Below are positions 1-8,977 of a DNA stretch of 64,000 bases, one piece after another (within the stretch, counting starts at the first letter, position 1; the number at the start of each line of letters is the position of its first letter). The stretch comes from Demequina soli (GTDB lineage: Bacteria; Actinomycetota; Actinomycetes; Actinomycetales; Demequinaceae), in NCBI RefSeq assembly GCF_000971195.1, contig NZ_BBLZ01000001.1:660988-724987 (forward strand). Direction: 5' to 3'. A program made the position numbers and the translations under genes. The notes beneath the pieces are model-generated. The model was not told the DNA's origin, did not search any database, and worked only from the letters and a program-made list of their open reading frames with translations.

Positions 1-228
1 GGACTGGAAGGCCGCGCGCCAGGTGTCCATCGCGGACTCCTGGGCCGACGAGCCGGCGCCGTTCAGCGTGCCCGAGAGGGCGGCCGTGGTCGCGCCCGCA
101 TCGGTGCCGGTGGTGGCCGTGTCGGAGGAGCCGGACGCCGCGGGCTCGTTCGAGGCGGAGCAGGCGGCAAGGGAAAGCGACAGCGCGGCGGCGGTCAGAA
201 CCACGCCGGTACGGGTCACAAGCTTCAC
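1..228 (-). CDS. pstS: PstS phosphate-binding lipoprotein, N-terminal part
   Basis: This is the first 76 codons of a gene that runs off the left edge. The GTG start at 228 has an AGGA ribosome site about 8 bases upstream. An in-frame GTG lies slightly further upstream. The protein begins with a lipoprotein signal peptide ending in the lipobox LAAC, then a Ser/Thr/Ala-rich linker. After that comes SGTLNGAGSSAQESAM, which matches the phosphate-binding start of PstS proteins. In the family this lipoprotein captures phosphate outside the membrane for the PstCAB transporter. A PHO box about 90 bases upstream and the adjacent regX3-senX3 genes support the call. Confidence 0.85.
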   Translation of the reverse strand, partial: MKLVTRTGVVLTAAALSLSLAACSASNEPAASGSSDTATTGTDAGATTAALSGTLNGAGSSAQESAMDTWRAAFQS

Positions 229-318
229 TTCAGAAATCCTCACGTTGATGTGATGTCCCGGCTCCATGCCGGATGCCTTCACGTTAGGGAGGCCAGGTAA
301 CGGCGGACGGGGCGGAGT

Positions 319-347
319 CTGAACTCACGGTGAACATCGGGTGAACC
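319..347 (-). promoter_or_regulatory. PHO box upstream of pstS
   Basis: On the minus strand there are three direct copies of a GTTCA-type heptamer (GTTCACC, GTTCACC, GTTCAGA) spaced exactly 11 bases apart. This is the architecture of actinobacterial PHO boxes bound by PhoP/RegX3-type regulators. It lies upstream of pstS and implies induction on phosphate starvation. The rest of 229-522 shows no gene. Confidence 0.8.
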
Positions 348-522
348 CGCCGCTCCCGCGTCCGCGCGGGCCCCCGCCACGCCGCACCCTCGGGCGATTT
401 GGTAGATCATGGGCGGTTTCGCGGGATCCCCGCGTCGTATGGGTGGATGGTGGTCGGGCGGCCCGGTCGGCCCGGTCGGTACCTCCGGGGGCGCCCGGGG
501 CGCACACCCCACGAACCCGCCG

Positions 523-1218
523 CTACGCCTCGAACGAGTACCCGACCCCGCGGACGGTCTGGATGAGCGTCGGCTCGGACGGGTCCGCCTCGACCCGCGA
601 GCGGATCCGCTTGATGTGCACGTCGAGGGTCTTGGTGTCGCCGAAGTAGTCCGAGCCCCACACGCGGTCGATGATGACCTGGCGCGGCAGCACCCGCCCG
701 GCGTTCTGCGCGAGCAGGTGCAGCAGCGCGAACTCCTTGGGCGGCAGCGACTGCGCCTCGCCGTCGCGGATCATCTGGAGGCGCTCGGGGTCGAGCGTGA
801 TGCCCGCGACCGTGAGCCGCTCCGGCTCGTCGACGATGTCGCGCTGGCCCGACGCGTAGCGCCGCAGCACCGTGCGGATGCGGGCGACCAGCTCGCGGCC
901 CGAGTAGGGCTTGGTGACGTAGTCGTCGGCGCCGAGCTCGAGGCCGATGATCTTGTCCACCTGGTCGTCCTTCGCGGTGACCATGATCACCGGCACGTCG
1001 GAACGCTCGCGCACCGCCTTGAACACCTCGGGCCCCGACATCCCGGGGAGCATGAGGTCGAGCAGGATGAGGTCGGCGCCGTCGCGGATGAAGGCCTCCA
1101 GGCCGGCCGTGCCGGTCGCCGCGAGCTCGACCGCGAAGCCCTCGCGCTCGAGCAGGAACTGCAGCGAGTCGCGGTACGACTCCTCGTCCTCGACGACGAG
1201 GATCCGAGCCTCGGTCAT
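523..1218 (-). CDS. regX3: RegX3/PhoP-type phosphate response regulator
   Basis: This 231-residue OmpR-family response regulator has an N-terminal receiver domain with the acidic pocket VVEDEE, phospho-acceptor Asp54 (LLDLMLPGMSG), and Lys103 in the DDYVTKP motif. The C-terminal half is a winged helix ending VRGVGYSFEA, typical of the family. It should be phosphorylated by SenX3 and bind PHO boxes such as those at 319-347 and 2358-2395. Its ATG overlaps the senX3 stop codon (ATGA), so the two are translationally coupled. The position beside phoU and a phosphoglycerate mutase gene matches the mycobacterial gpm1-senX3-regX3 neighbourhood. Confidence 0.92.
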   Translation of the reverse strand: MTEARILVVEDEESYRDSLQFLLEREGFAVELAATGTAGLEAFIRDGADLILLDLMLPGMSGPEVFKAVRERSDVPVIMVTAKDDQVDKIIGLELGADDYVTKPYSGRELVARIRTVLRRYASGQRDIVDEPERLTVAGITLDPERLQMIRDGEAQSLPPKEFALLHLLAQNAGRVLPRQVIIDRVWGSDYFGDTKTLDVHIKRIRSRVEADPSEPTLIQTVRGVGYSFEA

Positions 1219-2330
1219 GATGTCCCCTCCTGGTGCACTGCGAGCTTGAACGTGAAGGTCGAGCCCACGCCGGGCTCCGACCACAGCGACACCGAGCCGG
1301 AGTGCTGGTGCGCGATGTGCTTGACGATGCTGAGGCCCAGGCCCGTGCCGCCGGTCTCGCGGGAGCGTGCCGGGTCGGCGCGGTAGAAGCGCTCGAAGAT
1401 GCGCTCCTGGTCCTTGACCTCGATGCCGATCCCGCGGTCGATCACGGACACGGACGCGACGCCGTCGCGCGAGAGGAGCGACACCACCACCTCCGAGCCG
1501 TCGTCCGAGTACGCGACCGCGTTGTCGATGAGGTTGCGCAGCGCCATCACGAGCAGGTCGCGGTCGGCGACCACCACCGGCCGGTCCTTGACGTCCGTGA
1601 CGAGCCGGATCTGCTTGGCCTCGGCGCCCAGGCGCGCGGCCTCGACCGACTCGTGGACCACGCCGTCGAGGTGGAGCTCCTCGTGCTCGATCACGGATCC
1701 GCCGCCCTGGAGGCGCGAGATCTCGATGATCTCCTGGATCAGCTTGGTGAGGCGGCGCGACTCCTTGCGCATCTTCTTGGCGAACTTGCGCACCATCTCC
1801 GGGTCGTCGGCGCCCTCCTCGATGGTCTCCGCGAGGAGGCTGAGCGCCCCCACCGGGGTCTTGAGCTCGTGCGAGACGTTGACGGCGAACTCGCGACGGG
1901 AGGTCTCCGCGGCGCGGGACTCGGTGTTGTCGTTGGCGAGCGCGAGGCACAGCTCGTCGTCGAGCGGCGTCACCCTGACGTGGACGTAGCGCGGGGCCGA
2001 CAGCACGCCGCGGCTGACCGCAATCTCCCCCTCGAGCGCCATGTCGCGCCGCCACGCCTCCTCGGCGAGGTCCGCGAGGTCGGTGTTGAGCGCGCCGTCG
2101 GGGCGCGCGATGCCGAGCGCGGCCGCCGTGTGGTTGCTGTAGGCGCTGCGCCGGTCCCGGCGGATGATCACGGCGCCGGCCTGCAGCACCGCCATGAGCT
2201 CGCGGGTGCGGTGCGGCACCAGGGTCGCGGCGATCGCGTCGTTGCGGCGACTCAGCTGCGTTGCGAGGAAGGTGACCAGGGCGCCGACGGCGGCACCGAT
2301 GATCACGGCGACCCATACCTCCGGACTCAT
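1215..2330 (-). CDS. senX3: SenX3/PhoR-type sensor histidine kinase
   Basis: This 371-residue membrane kinase has one clear N-terminal hydrophobic segment (about residues 5-25). A PAS-like region follows, then the dimerisation/phospho-acceptor helix with His154 (NVSHELKTPVG), and an ATPase domain with an N box (NLIDNAVAYS) and glycine boxes (GIGIEV, GGTGLGLS). The ATG at 2330 gives the short N-terminus usual for SenX3; an in-frame start further upstream (2363) is possible. The gene is transcribed with regX3, divergently from phoU, with a PHO box between them. The expected role is phosphate sensing together with PhoU and the Pst transporter. Confidence 0.9.
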   Translation of the reverse strand: MSPEVWVAVIIGAAVGALVTFLATQLSRRNDAIAATLVPHRTRELMAVLQAGAVIIRRDRRSAYSNHTAAALGIARPDGALNTDLADLAEEAWRRDMALEGEIAVSRGVLSAPRYVHVRVTPLDDELCLALANDNTESRAAETSRREFAVNVSHELKTPVGALSLLAETIEEGADDPEMVRKFAKKMRKESRRLTKLIQEIIEISRLQGGGSVIEHEELHLDGVVHESVEAARLGAEAKQIRLVTDVKDRPVVVADRDLLVMALRNLIDNAVAYSDDGSEVVVSLLSRDGVASVSVIDRGIGIEVKDQERIFERFYRADPARSRETGGTGLGLSIVKHIAHQHSGSVSLWSEPGVGSTFTFKLAVHQEGTS

Positions 2331-2357
2331 GGCGCCACAGTAACCACGGCCCTGGCA

Positions 2358-2395
2358 GTTCACCCAATGTTCACGGGCCGCACCGATTGTTCACC
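2358..2395. promoter_or_regulatory. PHO box between senX3 and phoU
   Basis: GTTCACC at 2358 and GTTCACG at 2369 are spaced 11 bases apart, and a third GTTCACC lies at 2389, out of 11-base phase. The site is between divergent senX3 and phoU. It suggests autoregulation of the two-component system and phoU by phosphate starvation, as described for the phoRP/phoU region of Streptomyces. Confidence 0.65.
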
Positions 2396-2469
2396 GTCGT
2401 CCCCGGGCGACCGTCGCATCGTCCCTGCCACGGATGCCAGACTGAGGGGGCTAAGCCAGAAGGAGAGCC

Positions 2470-3129
2470 ATGCGCACCCTGTTCAACGCCGAGATGTCGG
2501 AGCTCGCCGACGACCTGATCGCGATGGCGCGTCACGTCGAGACCGCGATCGCCCACGCATCGGACGCCATCCTCACCGCGAACGTCGAGCTCGCGCAGAG
2601 CGTGATCGCCGAGGACTCGAAGCTCGACGACCTCGAGAGCGTGGTCGACGAGCGTTGCGTCCTGCTCATCGCGCAGCAGCAGCCGGTGGGCCTCGACCTC
2701 CGCACGATCATCTCGTCGCTGCGGATCTCCGCGTCGCTCGAGCGGATGGGCGACCTCGCCCAGCACATCGCCGAGGCCGCGCGCCGCGCGTACCCGGGCT
2801 CCGCGATCCCGGAGTCCCACCGCGAGATCATCGAGGGCATGAGCGCGGCCGCCAAGGAGGCCGCGTCCGAGACCGTCAAGCTGCTCGAGTCGCGCGACCT
2901 CAATGTCGCCGCGTCGATCGTCGCGGATGACGACAACCTCGACGCGCTGCACTCGCGCGCCTACAAGGGCATCGTCGACGGCGAGTACCAGGGCACCCCG
3001 CAGGAGACCCTCGACCTCGCGCTGCTCGCCCGCTACTACGAGCGCTTCGGCGACCACGCGGTGGGCGTCTCGCGCCGCATCGTCTACCTGGTCACCGGCG
3101 ACCTGTCGGACGCGAGCGCCAAGATCTGA
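2470..3129 (+). CDS. phoU: PhoU phosphate signalling regulator
   Basis: This 219-residue protein consists of two tandem PhoU helical-bundle repeats (about residues 5-95 and 110-210). The E/D-rich helices AEDSKLDDLES and VADDDNLDALHSRAY carry the metal-binding patterns of the family. PhoU links the Pst transporter to the histidine kinase and keeps it inactive when phosphate is plentiful. The start has a ribosome site (AGAAGGAGA) just upstream. The gene is divergent from senX3 and ends just before a strong hairpin terminator. Confidence 0.92.
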   Translation: MRTLFNAEMSELADDLIAMARHVETAIAHASDAILTANVELAQSVIAEDSKLDDLESVVDERCVLLIAQQQPVGLDLRTIISSLRISASLERMGDLAQHIAEAARRAYPGSAIPESHREIIEGMSAAAKEAASETVKLLESRDLNVAASIVADDDNLDALHSRAYKGIVDGEYQGTPQETLDLALLARYYERFGDHAVGVSRRIVYLVTGDLSDASAKI

Positions 3130-3148
3130 CGCTCCCCGAACATAGAGG

Positions 3149-3176
3149 AAGGCCCCGACCGCATGGTCGGGGCCTT
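3149..3176 (+). terminator. Hairpin terminator after phoU
   Basis: A perfect 12-bp inverted repeat, AAGGCCCCGACC / GGTCGGGGCCTT, with a 4-base loop starts 20 bases after the phoU stop. The symmetric A and T tracts would let it stop transcription from both phoU and the converging gpmA. Confidence 0.85.
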
Positions 3177-3188
3177 CGTCGTCCCGGT

Positions 3189-3220
3189 GGACGATGCGCG
3201 GGGCGAGCCGCGCATCGTCC
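3189..3220. repeat. Inverted pair of the GGACGATGC word
   Basis: GGACGATGCGCGG (3189-3201) and its exact reverse complement (3208-3220) are separated by 6 bases, making a 13-bp stem. It lies 7 bases past the gpmA stop codon (the gene reads leftward) and may serve as its terminator. The stem is built from the word that recurs about 35 times in this window. Confidence 0.75.
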
Positions 3221-3226
3221 CCGGGG

Positions 3227-3973
3227 CTACTTCTTCTTGCCCTGGTTCGCGACGGCCTGGATCGCGGCCGCGGCGGCCTCGGGGTCGAGGTAGGTGCCGC
3301 CCGGGTTGGTGGGCTTCAGGGTCTCCTCGTCGAGGTGGTAGACGAGCGGGATGCCCGTGGGGATGTTGACGCCCACGATCGCGTCGTCCGCGATGTCGTC
3401 GAGGTGCTTGACGATCGCGCGCAGCGAGTTGCCGTGCGCCGCGACCATGACGGTCTTGCCGGCCTTGAGGTCGGGGACCACGGCCTCCTCCCAGTAGGGA
3501 AGGGCACGCTCGAGGACGTCCTTGAGGCACTCCGTCTTCGGGATGGCCTCGCCGGCGTAGCGCGGGTCGCCCTCCTGGGTGAACGGGTTGTCGGCGGAGA
3601 TCTCCGGCGGCGGCACGTCGTACGAACGGCGCCAGATCATGAACTTCTCCTCGCCGAACTGCTCGAGGGTCTCGGCCTTGTTCTTGCCCTGGAGGTCGCC
3701 GTAGTGACGCTCGTTGAGGCGCCAGTTGCGCTTGACGGGGATCCAGTGACGGTCCGCGGCGTCGAGCGCGAGGTTCGCGGTCATGATCGCGCGGCGCAGG
3801 AGCGACGTGTGGAGCACGTCCGGGAGGATGCCCTCCTCCTTGAGCAGCTCGCCGCCGCGCTTGGCCTCGCCCGTCCCCTTCTCGTTGAGGGGGACGTCGA
3901 CCCAGCCGGTGAACAGGTTCTTCTCGTTCCACTCGCTCTCGCCGTGGCGGAGCAGGATCAGTGTGTAGGTCAT
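3227..3973 (-). CDS. gpmA: 2,3-bisphosphoglycerate-dependent phosphoglycerate mutase
   Basis: This 248-residue protein has the full family length. It begins with the catalytic [10 protein letters not shown] motif (His10 forms the phosphohistidine), then has the conserved [11 protein letters not shown] segment and the second catalytic histidine in [10 protein letters not shown]. It interconverts 3- and 2-phosphoglycerate in glycolysis and gluconeogenesis, in the cytosol. The C-terminus ends in a short lysine tail. It converges with phoU and keeps the actinobacterial link between gpm1 and senX3-regX3. Confidence 0.95.
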   Translation of the reverse strand: MTYTLILLRHGESEWNEKNLFTGWVDVPLNEKGTGEAKRGGELLKEEGILPDVLHTSLLRRAIMTANLALDAADRHWIPVKRNWRLNERHYGDLQGKNKAETLEQFGEEKFMIWRRSYDVPPPEISADNPFTQEGDPRYAGEAIPKTECLKDVLERALPYWEEAVVPDLKAGKTVMVAAHGNSLRAIVKHLDDIADDAIVGVNIPTGIPLVYHLDEETLKPTNPGGTYLDPEAAAAAIQAVANQGKKK

Positions 3974-4039
3974 GCGGTCAGCCTAGTGGGGACCGCCCGG
4001 ATCGCGCCCGGCCAAGGTCCCGCCTGGACCGCCGCTCGA

Positions 4040-4134
4040 TTCGCTCCGCACGGTCCTGGGCGCGACACGCCGGTGCAGAAGCGACACGGCGGGCGACACG
4101 CCGGGCGATCGCGGAGCAGACCGTGCGGAGCAAA
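4040..4134. repeat. Hairpin repeat family A, copy 1
   Basis: This 95-bp imperfect palindrome has outer arms TTCGCTCCGCACGGTC and GACCGTGCGGAGCAAA, with GACACGC-type inner arms. It ends 14 bases beyond the stop codon of the lactonase gene, which reads toward it. Compared with other copies, both arms change together (CTCCGC with GCGGAG), so pairing is kept. Confidence 0.8.
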
Positions 4135-4148
4135 CGCGGAGCAGCGGC

Positions 4149-5216
4149 TCAGACGTCGACCACGCAGGCCGGGCTCGGGACGTCGCCCGCCTCGTAGGGC
4201 AGGTCGACCACGTCGCCGATGCCGTTCTCCGCGGGCAGCCCGAGCACGTCGGCCATCGCGAAGGACCGCACACGGTGCCCGCGCTCCTCACCCACGAGCA
4301 GCCGGTCGCCGAGCACCGCGAAGTACCGCGGCCAGTGCCCCGCGTCGAACGCACCTCTATAGGTGAGCTCACCCTCGGGCGCGACGTCGAACACGCTGAT
4401 GACGTCGGGACCGCGCACGCTCACGAGCAGCATGTCGCCGGCGTGACCCGGCACGAGCGCGACGTGCGCGTCCTGCGGCTCCGCGCTGCGGGGCGCGGCC
4501 AGGGTCGAGGGGACCTGGGCGACCACCTCGGCGGTCGCGGACTCAGGGTCCCATCGCAAAGTCCTCAACATGTTGTCTAGTTCGCACGACACATACAGAA
4601 GGTGTCCCCGCACGGCCGCGTGCCGCGGACCGGCGCCCGGCGGCAGGGTCGCGGCGATGCCCGCGGCCTCGAGCAGGCCTCCGTCGAGGACGCGGTAGCG
4701 GCGCAGCTCGTCGGTGCCCAGGTCGATCACGAGCACGTGCGCGCCGCCGGGGGCGAGCACGGCCGAGTGCGCGTGCGGACCCTCCTGGCGGGCGGCGTTC
4801 GGGCCCGAGCCCGCGTGCCCGAGCAGCTGGGCCGGCGCATCGTCCACCGGCAGGCCGTCGGCACCGAGCCGCACCACCGCGACGTCGCCGCTCGAGTAGT
4901 GGCTGACGTAGATCGCGTCGCCGGAGGGCGCGAGCAGCAGGTGGCACGCATCGGCGCCGCCCGTGGCGAGCCTCGCGAGGATGCGCGGCGCCGCCGGGCG
5001 GGACACGTCGAGCACCACAAGCTCGCTGGCGGGGAGCTCGCACGCCGCGTACAGGACGGGCAGGGTGGGGTGCGCGACCAGGAACGACGGCGCGGGCAGC
5101 TCGAGCACGCGCTCGGCCTGGGGGGAGTCAGGCGCGGCGGAGCGCCACAGCCCCTCCCCCAGGCCGGCGGGCGTGCCGAGCCCCGCGGCCGGGTAGGTGC
5201 CCCAGAGGAGCGCCAC
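4149..5216 (-). CDS. Lactonase-family beta-propeller protein
   Basis: This 355-residue protein resembles the 6-phosphogluconolactonase (YbhE/Pgl) seven-bladed beta-propeller family. Blade-like repeats such as DAIYVSHYSSGDVAVVRLG are visible, along with GSGPNAARQEGPHAHS, which corresponds to the conserved PHxHS region, and a late DAGHWPRYFAV segment. It could hydrolyse 6-phosphogluconolactone in the pentose phosphate pathway, but many family members have no assigned substrate. The GTG start at 5216 shares one base with the lsr2 stop (TAGTG), so it is coupled to lsr2. No signal peptide is visible. Confidence 0.75.
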   Translation of the reverse strand: MALLWGTYPAAGLGTPAGLGEGLWRSAAPDSPQAERVLELPAPSFLVAHPTLPVLYAACELPASELVVLDVSRPAAPRILARLATGGADACHLLLAPSGDAIYVSHYSSGDVAVVRLGADGLPVDDAPAQLLGHAGSGPNAARQEGPHAHSAVLAPGGAHVLVIDLGTDELRRYRVLDGGLLEAAGIAATLPPGAGPRHAAVRGHLLYVSCELDNMLRTLRWDPESATAEVVAQVPSTLAAPRSAEPQDAHVALVPGHAGDMLLVSVRGPDVISVFDVAPEGELTYRGAFDAGHWPRYFAVLGDRLLVGEERGHRVRSFAMADVLGLPAENGIGDVVDLPYEAGDVPSPACVVDV

Positions 5217-5539
5217 TATGCGGCGTCGTAGGCCTCGCGGACCTTGGCCGGGATGCGGCCGCGCTCCGGGACCTCGACGCCGTTCGCCTTCGCCCAGGCG
5301 CGGATCGCCGCGGCGTCGCCGCCGGTGGACGATGCGCGGCGGGCGCGGGCGGGCGACTTGCGTGCGGTGGTGCGGCGGCCCGCGGAGATCCACGGCGCGA
5401 GGGCGTCGCGCAGCGCGGAGGCGTTGGCCTCGGAGAGATCGACCTCGTACGACGAGCCGTCGAGGGAGAACGAGACCGTCTCGGTCGCGACCGAGCCGTC
5501 GATGTCGTCCACGAGGACGACCTGGACCTTCTGCGCCAC
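5216..5539 (-). CDS. lsr2: Lsr2 nucleoid-associated protein
   Basis: This 107-residue protein starts MAQKVQVVLVDDIDG, the conserved dimerisation strand of Lsr2. It ends with a small DNA-binding domain containing IRAWAKANG and the minor-groove RGR motif (VPERGRIPAKV). Lsr2 is the actinobacterial xenogeneic silencer: it binds AT-rich DNA and represses acquired genes, so the AT-richer polysaccharide island at 48.7-61.6 kb is a plausible target. The Ala/Ser/Thr linker between the domains contains a copy of the GGACGATGC word at 5327. A good ribosome site (AAAGGAAAT) precedes the start. The first gene of a lsr2-lactonase pair. Confidence 0.93.
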   Translation of the reverse strand: MAQKVQVVLVDDIDGSVATETVSFSLDGSSYEVDLSEANASALRDALAPWISAGRRTTARKSPARARRASSTGGDAAAIRAWAKANGVEVPERGRIPAKVREAYDAA

Positions 5540-5692
5540 AGCGATTTCCTTTCACGGGAGGTGCCCCGATATTCGCATTACGGCGTACGCGAGTCAACGC
5601 GAATCGCGGTGAATTTCCGAAATCGGCCCCGGAGGGAAAGTCGGCGATATTCTTGCGCCCATGAAAAGGCGCGCGATTATCGGCGTGTGCGG

Positions 5693-5902
5693 CTAAACCG
5701 CGGGATTCTCTCCCGACGCGGCCGGCGCATCGTGCCGCGCCGCCTCGGCGGCCTCGCGGGCGTCCTGCTCGGCCTCCTCGCGGGCGAGCGCGGCGCGCTC
5801 GTTGCGGTCGGCGCGCAGCACGGAGCGCATCGCGAACCAGAAGATCAGGCCCACCCCGATGGACGGGATGATGCCGACGGCGACGGCCTGCCAGGTGGAC
5901 AT
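5693..5902 (-). CDS. Small single-pass membrane protein
   Basis: This 69-residue protein has one N-terminal membrane segment (AVAVGIIPSIGVGLIFWFAM, residues 6-25), followed by a charged, Ala/Glu/Arg-rich helical tail. It starts 2 bases after the lysS stop and is probably cotranscribed with it. Similar short membrane proteins follow lysS in other actinobacteria, but no function is known to me. The 150 bases between it and lsr2 hold no gene. Confidence 0.7.
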   Translation of the reverse strand: MSTWQAVAVGIIPSIGVGLIFWFAMRSVLRADRNERAALAREEAEQDAREAAEAARHDAPAASGENPAV

Positions 5903-5904
5903 CC

Positions 5905-7422
<1,518 letters not shown>

Positions 7423-7429
7423 GCGGACA

Positions 7430-7435
7430 ATTCTA
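7430..7435 (-). promoter_or_regulatory. Likely -10 element of a leaderless lysS promoter
   Basis: TAGAAT on the minus strand lies 7 bases before the GTG start of lysS, so transcription should begin at or next to the start codon. No convincing -35 element is seen. Confidence 0.45.
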
Positions 7436-7453
7436 CGTGGGACGCCTCCCAGC

Positions 7454-7548
7454 TTTGCTCGGCACGGTTTCGCCCGCGACACGCGGGGCGCGGAGGGACG
7501 GTGCGCGGGATCGGGCGGCGTGTTGCGCGCCGAACCGTGCTGAGCGAA
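7454..7548. repeat. Hairpin repeat family A, copy 2
   Basis: The arms are TTTGCTCGGCACGGTTTC and GAACCGTGCTGAGCGAA, with an inner GACACGC / GCGTGTT pair and a near-copy of the GGACGATGC word in the middle. It is 95 bp long and ends 19 bases beyond the nadC stop codon. Confidence 0.85.
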
Positions 7549-7567
7549 TGTGGTGGGCGCTCGCGCG

Positions 7568-8482
7568 CTACGCCAGGTCGAGCCCCAGGTCCACGATCGG
7601 GCTCGAGTGCGTGAGGGCGCCCACCGACATGAAGTCCACGCCCGCCTCCGCCACGGAGCGCACGTTCGCCAGGGTCAGCCCGCCGGTGGCCTCGAGCCAC
7701 ACCTTGCCGGTGGCGTGCTCGCCGGCACGGACCTCGTCGACCAGCGCGCGCATCGTCTCCGGGGGCATGTTGTCGAGCATGAGGAAGCGCGCGCCGGCCG
7801 CGATGGCCTCGCGCGCCTGGGCGACGTCCTCGACCTCGACCTGGACGGGCACGTCGGGGAAGCGTGCGCCGATGCGCGCGATCGCGTCCGCGACGGATCC
7901 GGCGGCGACGATGTGGTTGTCCTTGACCATCGCGCAGTCGAACAGGCCCATGCGCTTGTTGACGCCGCCACCCGTGCGCACGGCGTACTTCTCGAGCGCG
8001 CGCAGGCCCGGGGTGGTCTTGCGGGTGTCGAGCACCTTGGCGTCCGTGCCCGCGAGCGCGTCGGCCCAGCGGCGGGTGTGGGTCGCGACGCCCGAGGCGC
8101 GGGACATGAGGTTGAGCAGGGTGCGCTCGGCGATGAGGACCACGTGGCCCGGGCCCTCGAACCGCGCGATGACCGCGCCGGGCGAGAGCCGGTCGCCGTC
8201 GCGCGCGACGATCTCGACCACGGGCGGCTCGAGGCCCAGGCGCGCGGCGACCTGGCGCATCGTCTCCCCGATCGCGTCGACGCCCGCCAGCACGCACTCC
8301 TCGCGGGTGGCGACCACGCCCGCCACGCGGGCGTCGGCCGCGATGGTCGACTGCGTGGTGACGTCGCGGCCCGGGGCGGCGCCGAGGTCCTCGTCGAGCG
8401 CCACGGCCACGATGCGCGCGAGCGCCTCGGCGTCGAGCGGCGCGTCCTGCGGGAGCTCCTCGGGGTGCGGGGTGCGGGTCAT
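7568..8482 (-). CDS. nadC: Nicotinate-nucleotide pyrophosphorylase (carboxylating)
   Basis: This 304-residue enzyme makes nicotinate mononucleotide from quinolinate and PRPP in de novo NAD synthesis. It has the NadC barrel features [26 protein letters not shown] and HIVAAGS, and ends with a glycine-rich [13 protein letters not shown] phosphate-binding segment. It starts at ATG 8482. Unlike many genomes, nadB is not adjacent but about 3.3 kb away, beyond the persulfide-stress genes and a hydrolase. It is followed by a family A hairpin. Confidence 0.93.
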   Translation of the reverse strand: MTRTPHPEELPQDAPLDAEALARIVAVALDEDLGAAPGRDVTTQSTIAADARVAGVVATREECVLAGVDAIGETMRQVAARLGLEPPVVEIVARDGDRLSPGAVIARFEGPGHVVLIAERTLLNLMSRASGVATHTRRWADALAGTDAKVLDTRKTTPGLRALEKYAVRTGGGVNKRMGLFDCAMVKDNHIVAAGSVADAIARIGARFPDVPVQVEVEDVAQAREAIAAGARFLMLDNMPPETMRALVDEVRAGEHATGKVWLEATGGLTLANVRSVAEAGVDFMSVGALTHSSPIVDLGLDLA

Positions 8483-8524
8483 GCGCCCATGGTGGCACGG
8501 CGGGACGCAAGCCCTGCCGCGCAT

Positions 8525-8541
8525 ATACCCCCACGGGGTAT
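8525..8541. promoter_or_regulatory. CsoR/CstR-type operator upstream of the repressor gene
   Basis: ATACCCCCACGGGGTAT is a 7-bp perfect inverted repeat around CAC, the G/C-tract dyad bound by CsoR-family repressors. It lies about 40 bases before the repressor start and overlaps a possible -10 (TATCCT), which suggests autorepression. Confidence 0.75.
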
Positions 8542-8555
8542 CCTGGACCTCTTGA

Positions 8556-8849
<294 letters not shown>

Positions 8850-8921
8850 GCCGGGGCCGCCCCGCGGCCCCGCACGAGCGCATCGTTCCTGGTACGTCAG
8901 GTCTAGGACCAAGGTCGGAAT

Positions 8922-8937
8922 ATACCCCCGGGGGTAT
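8922..8937. promoter_or_regulatory. CsoR/CstR-type operator upstream of the CoA-disulfide reductase
   Basis: ATACCCCCGGGGGTAT is a perfect 16-base palindrome starting 56 bases before the reductase start. It matches the operator before the repressor gene, so both promoters are probably controlled by the same repressor. Confidence 0.8.
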
Positions 8938-8977
8938 CTGTTAGCCTGGTTCCGAAACCTCGACGGAAGGACCTCAC

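Noticed and set aside
409..2930. Long open frames on the plus strand opposite regX3-senX3, such as 409-1386 and 1233-2930
   Set aside because: They are antisense to genes with clear motifs and have the Arg/Ala/Gly/Pro-rich composition typical of shadow frames in high-GC DNA. The same reasoning removed dozens of other long frames.
7454..7548. Family A repeats as ordinary Rho-independent terminators only
   Set aside because: They lack a T tract, have a conserved internal sequence and constant length, and one copy lies between divergent genes. A terminator role is possible but does not explain the whole element.
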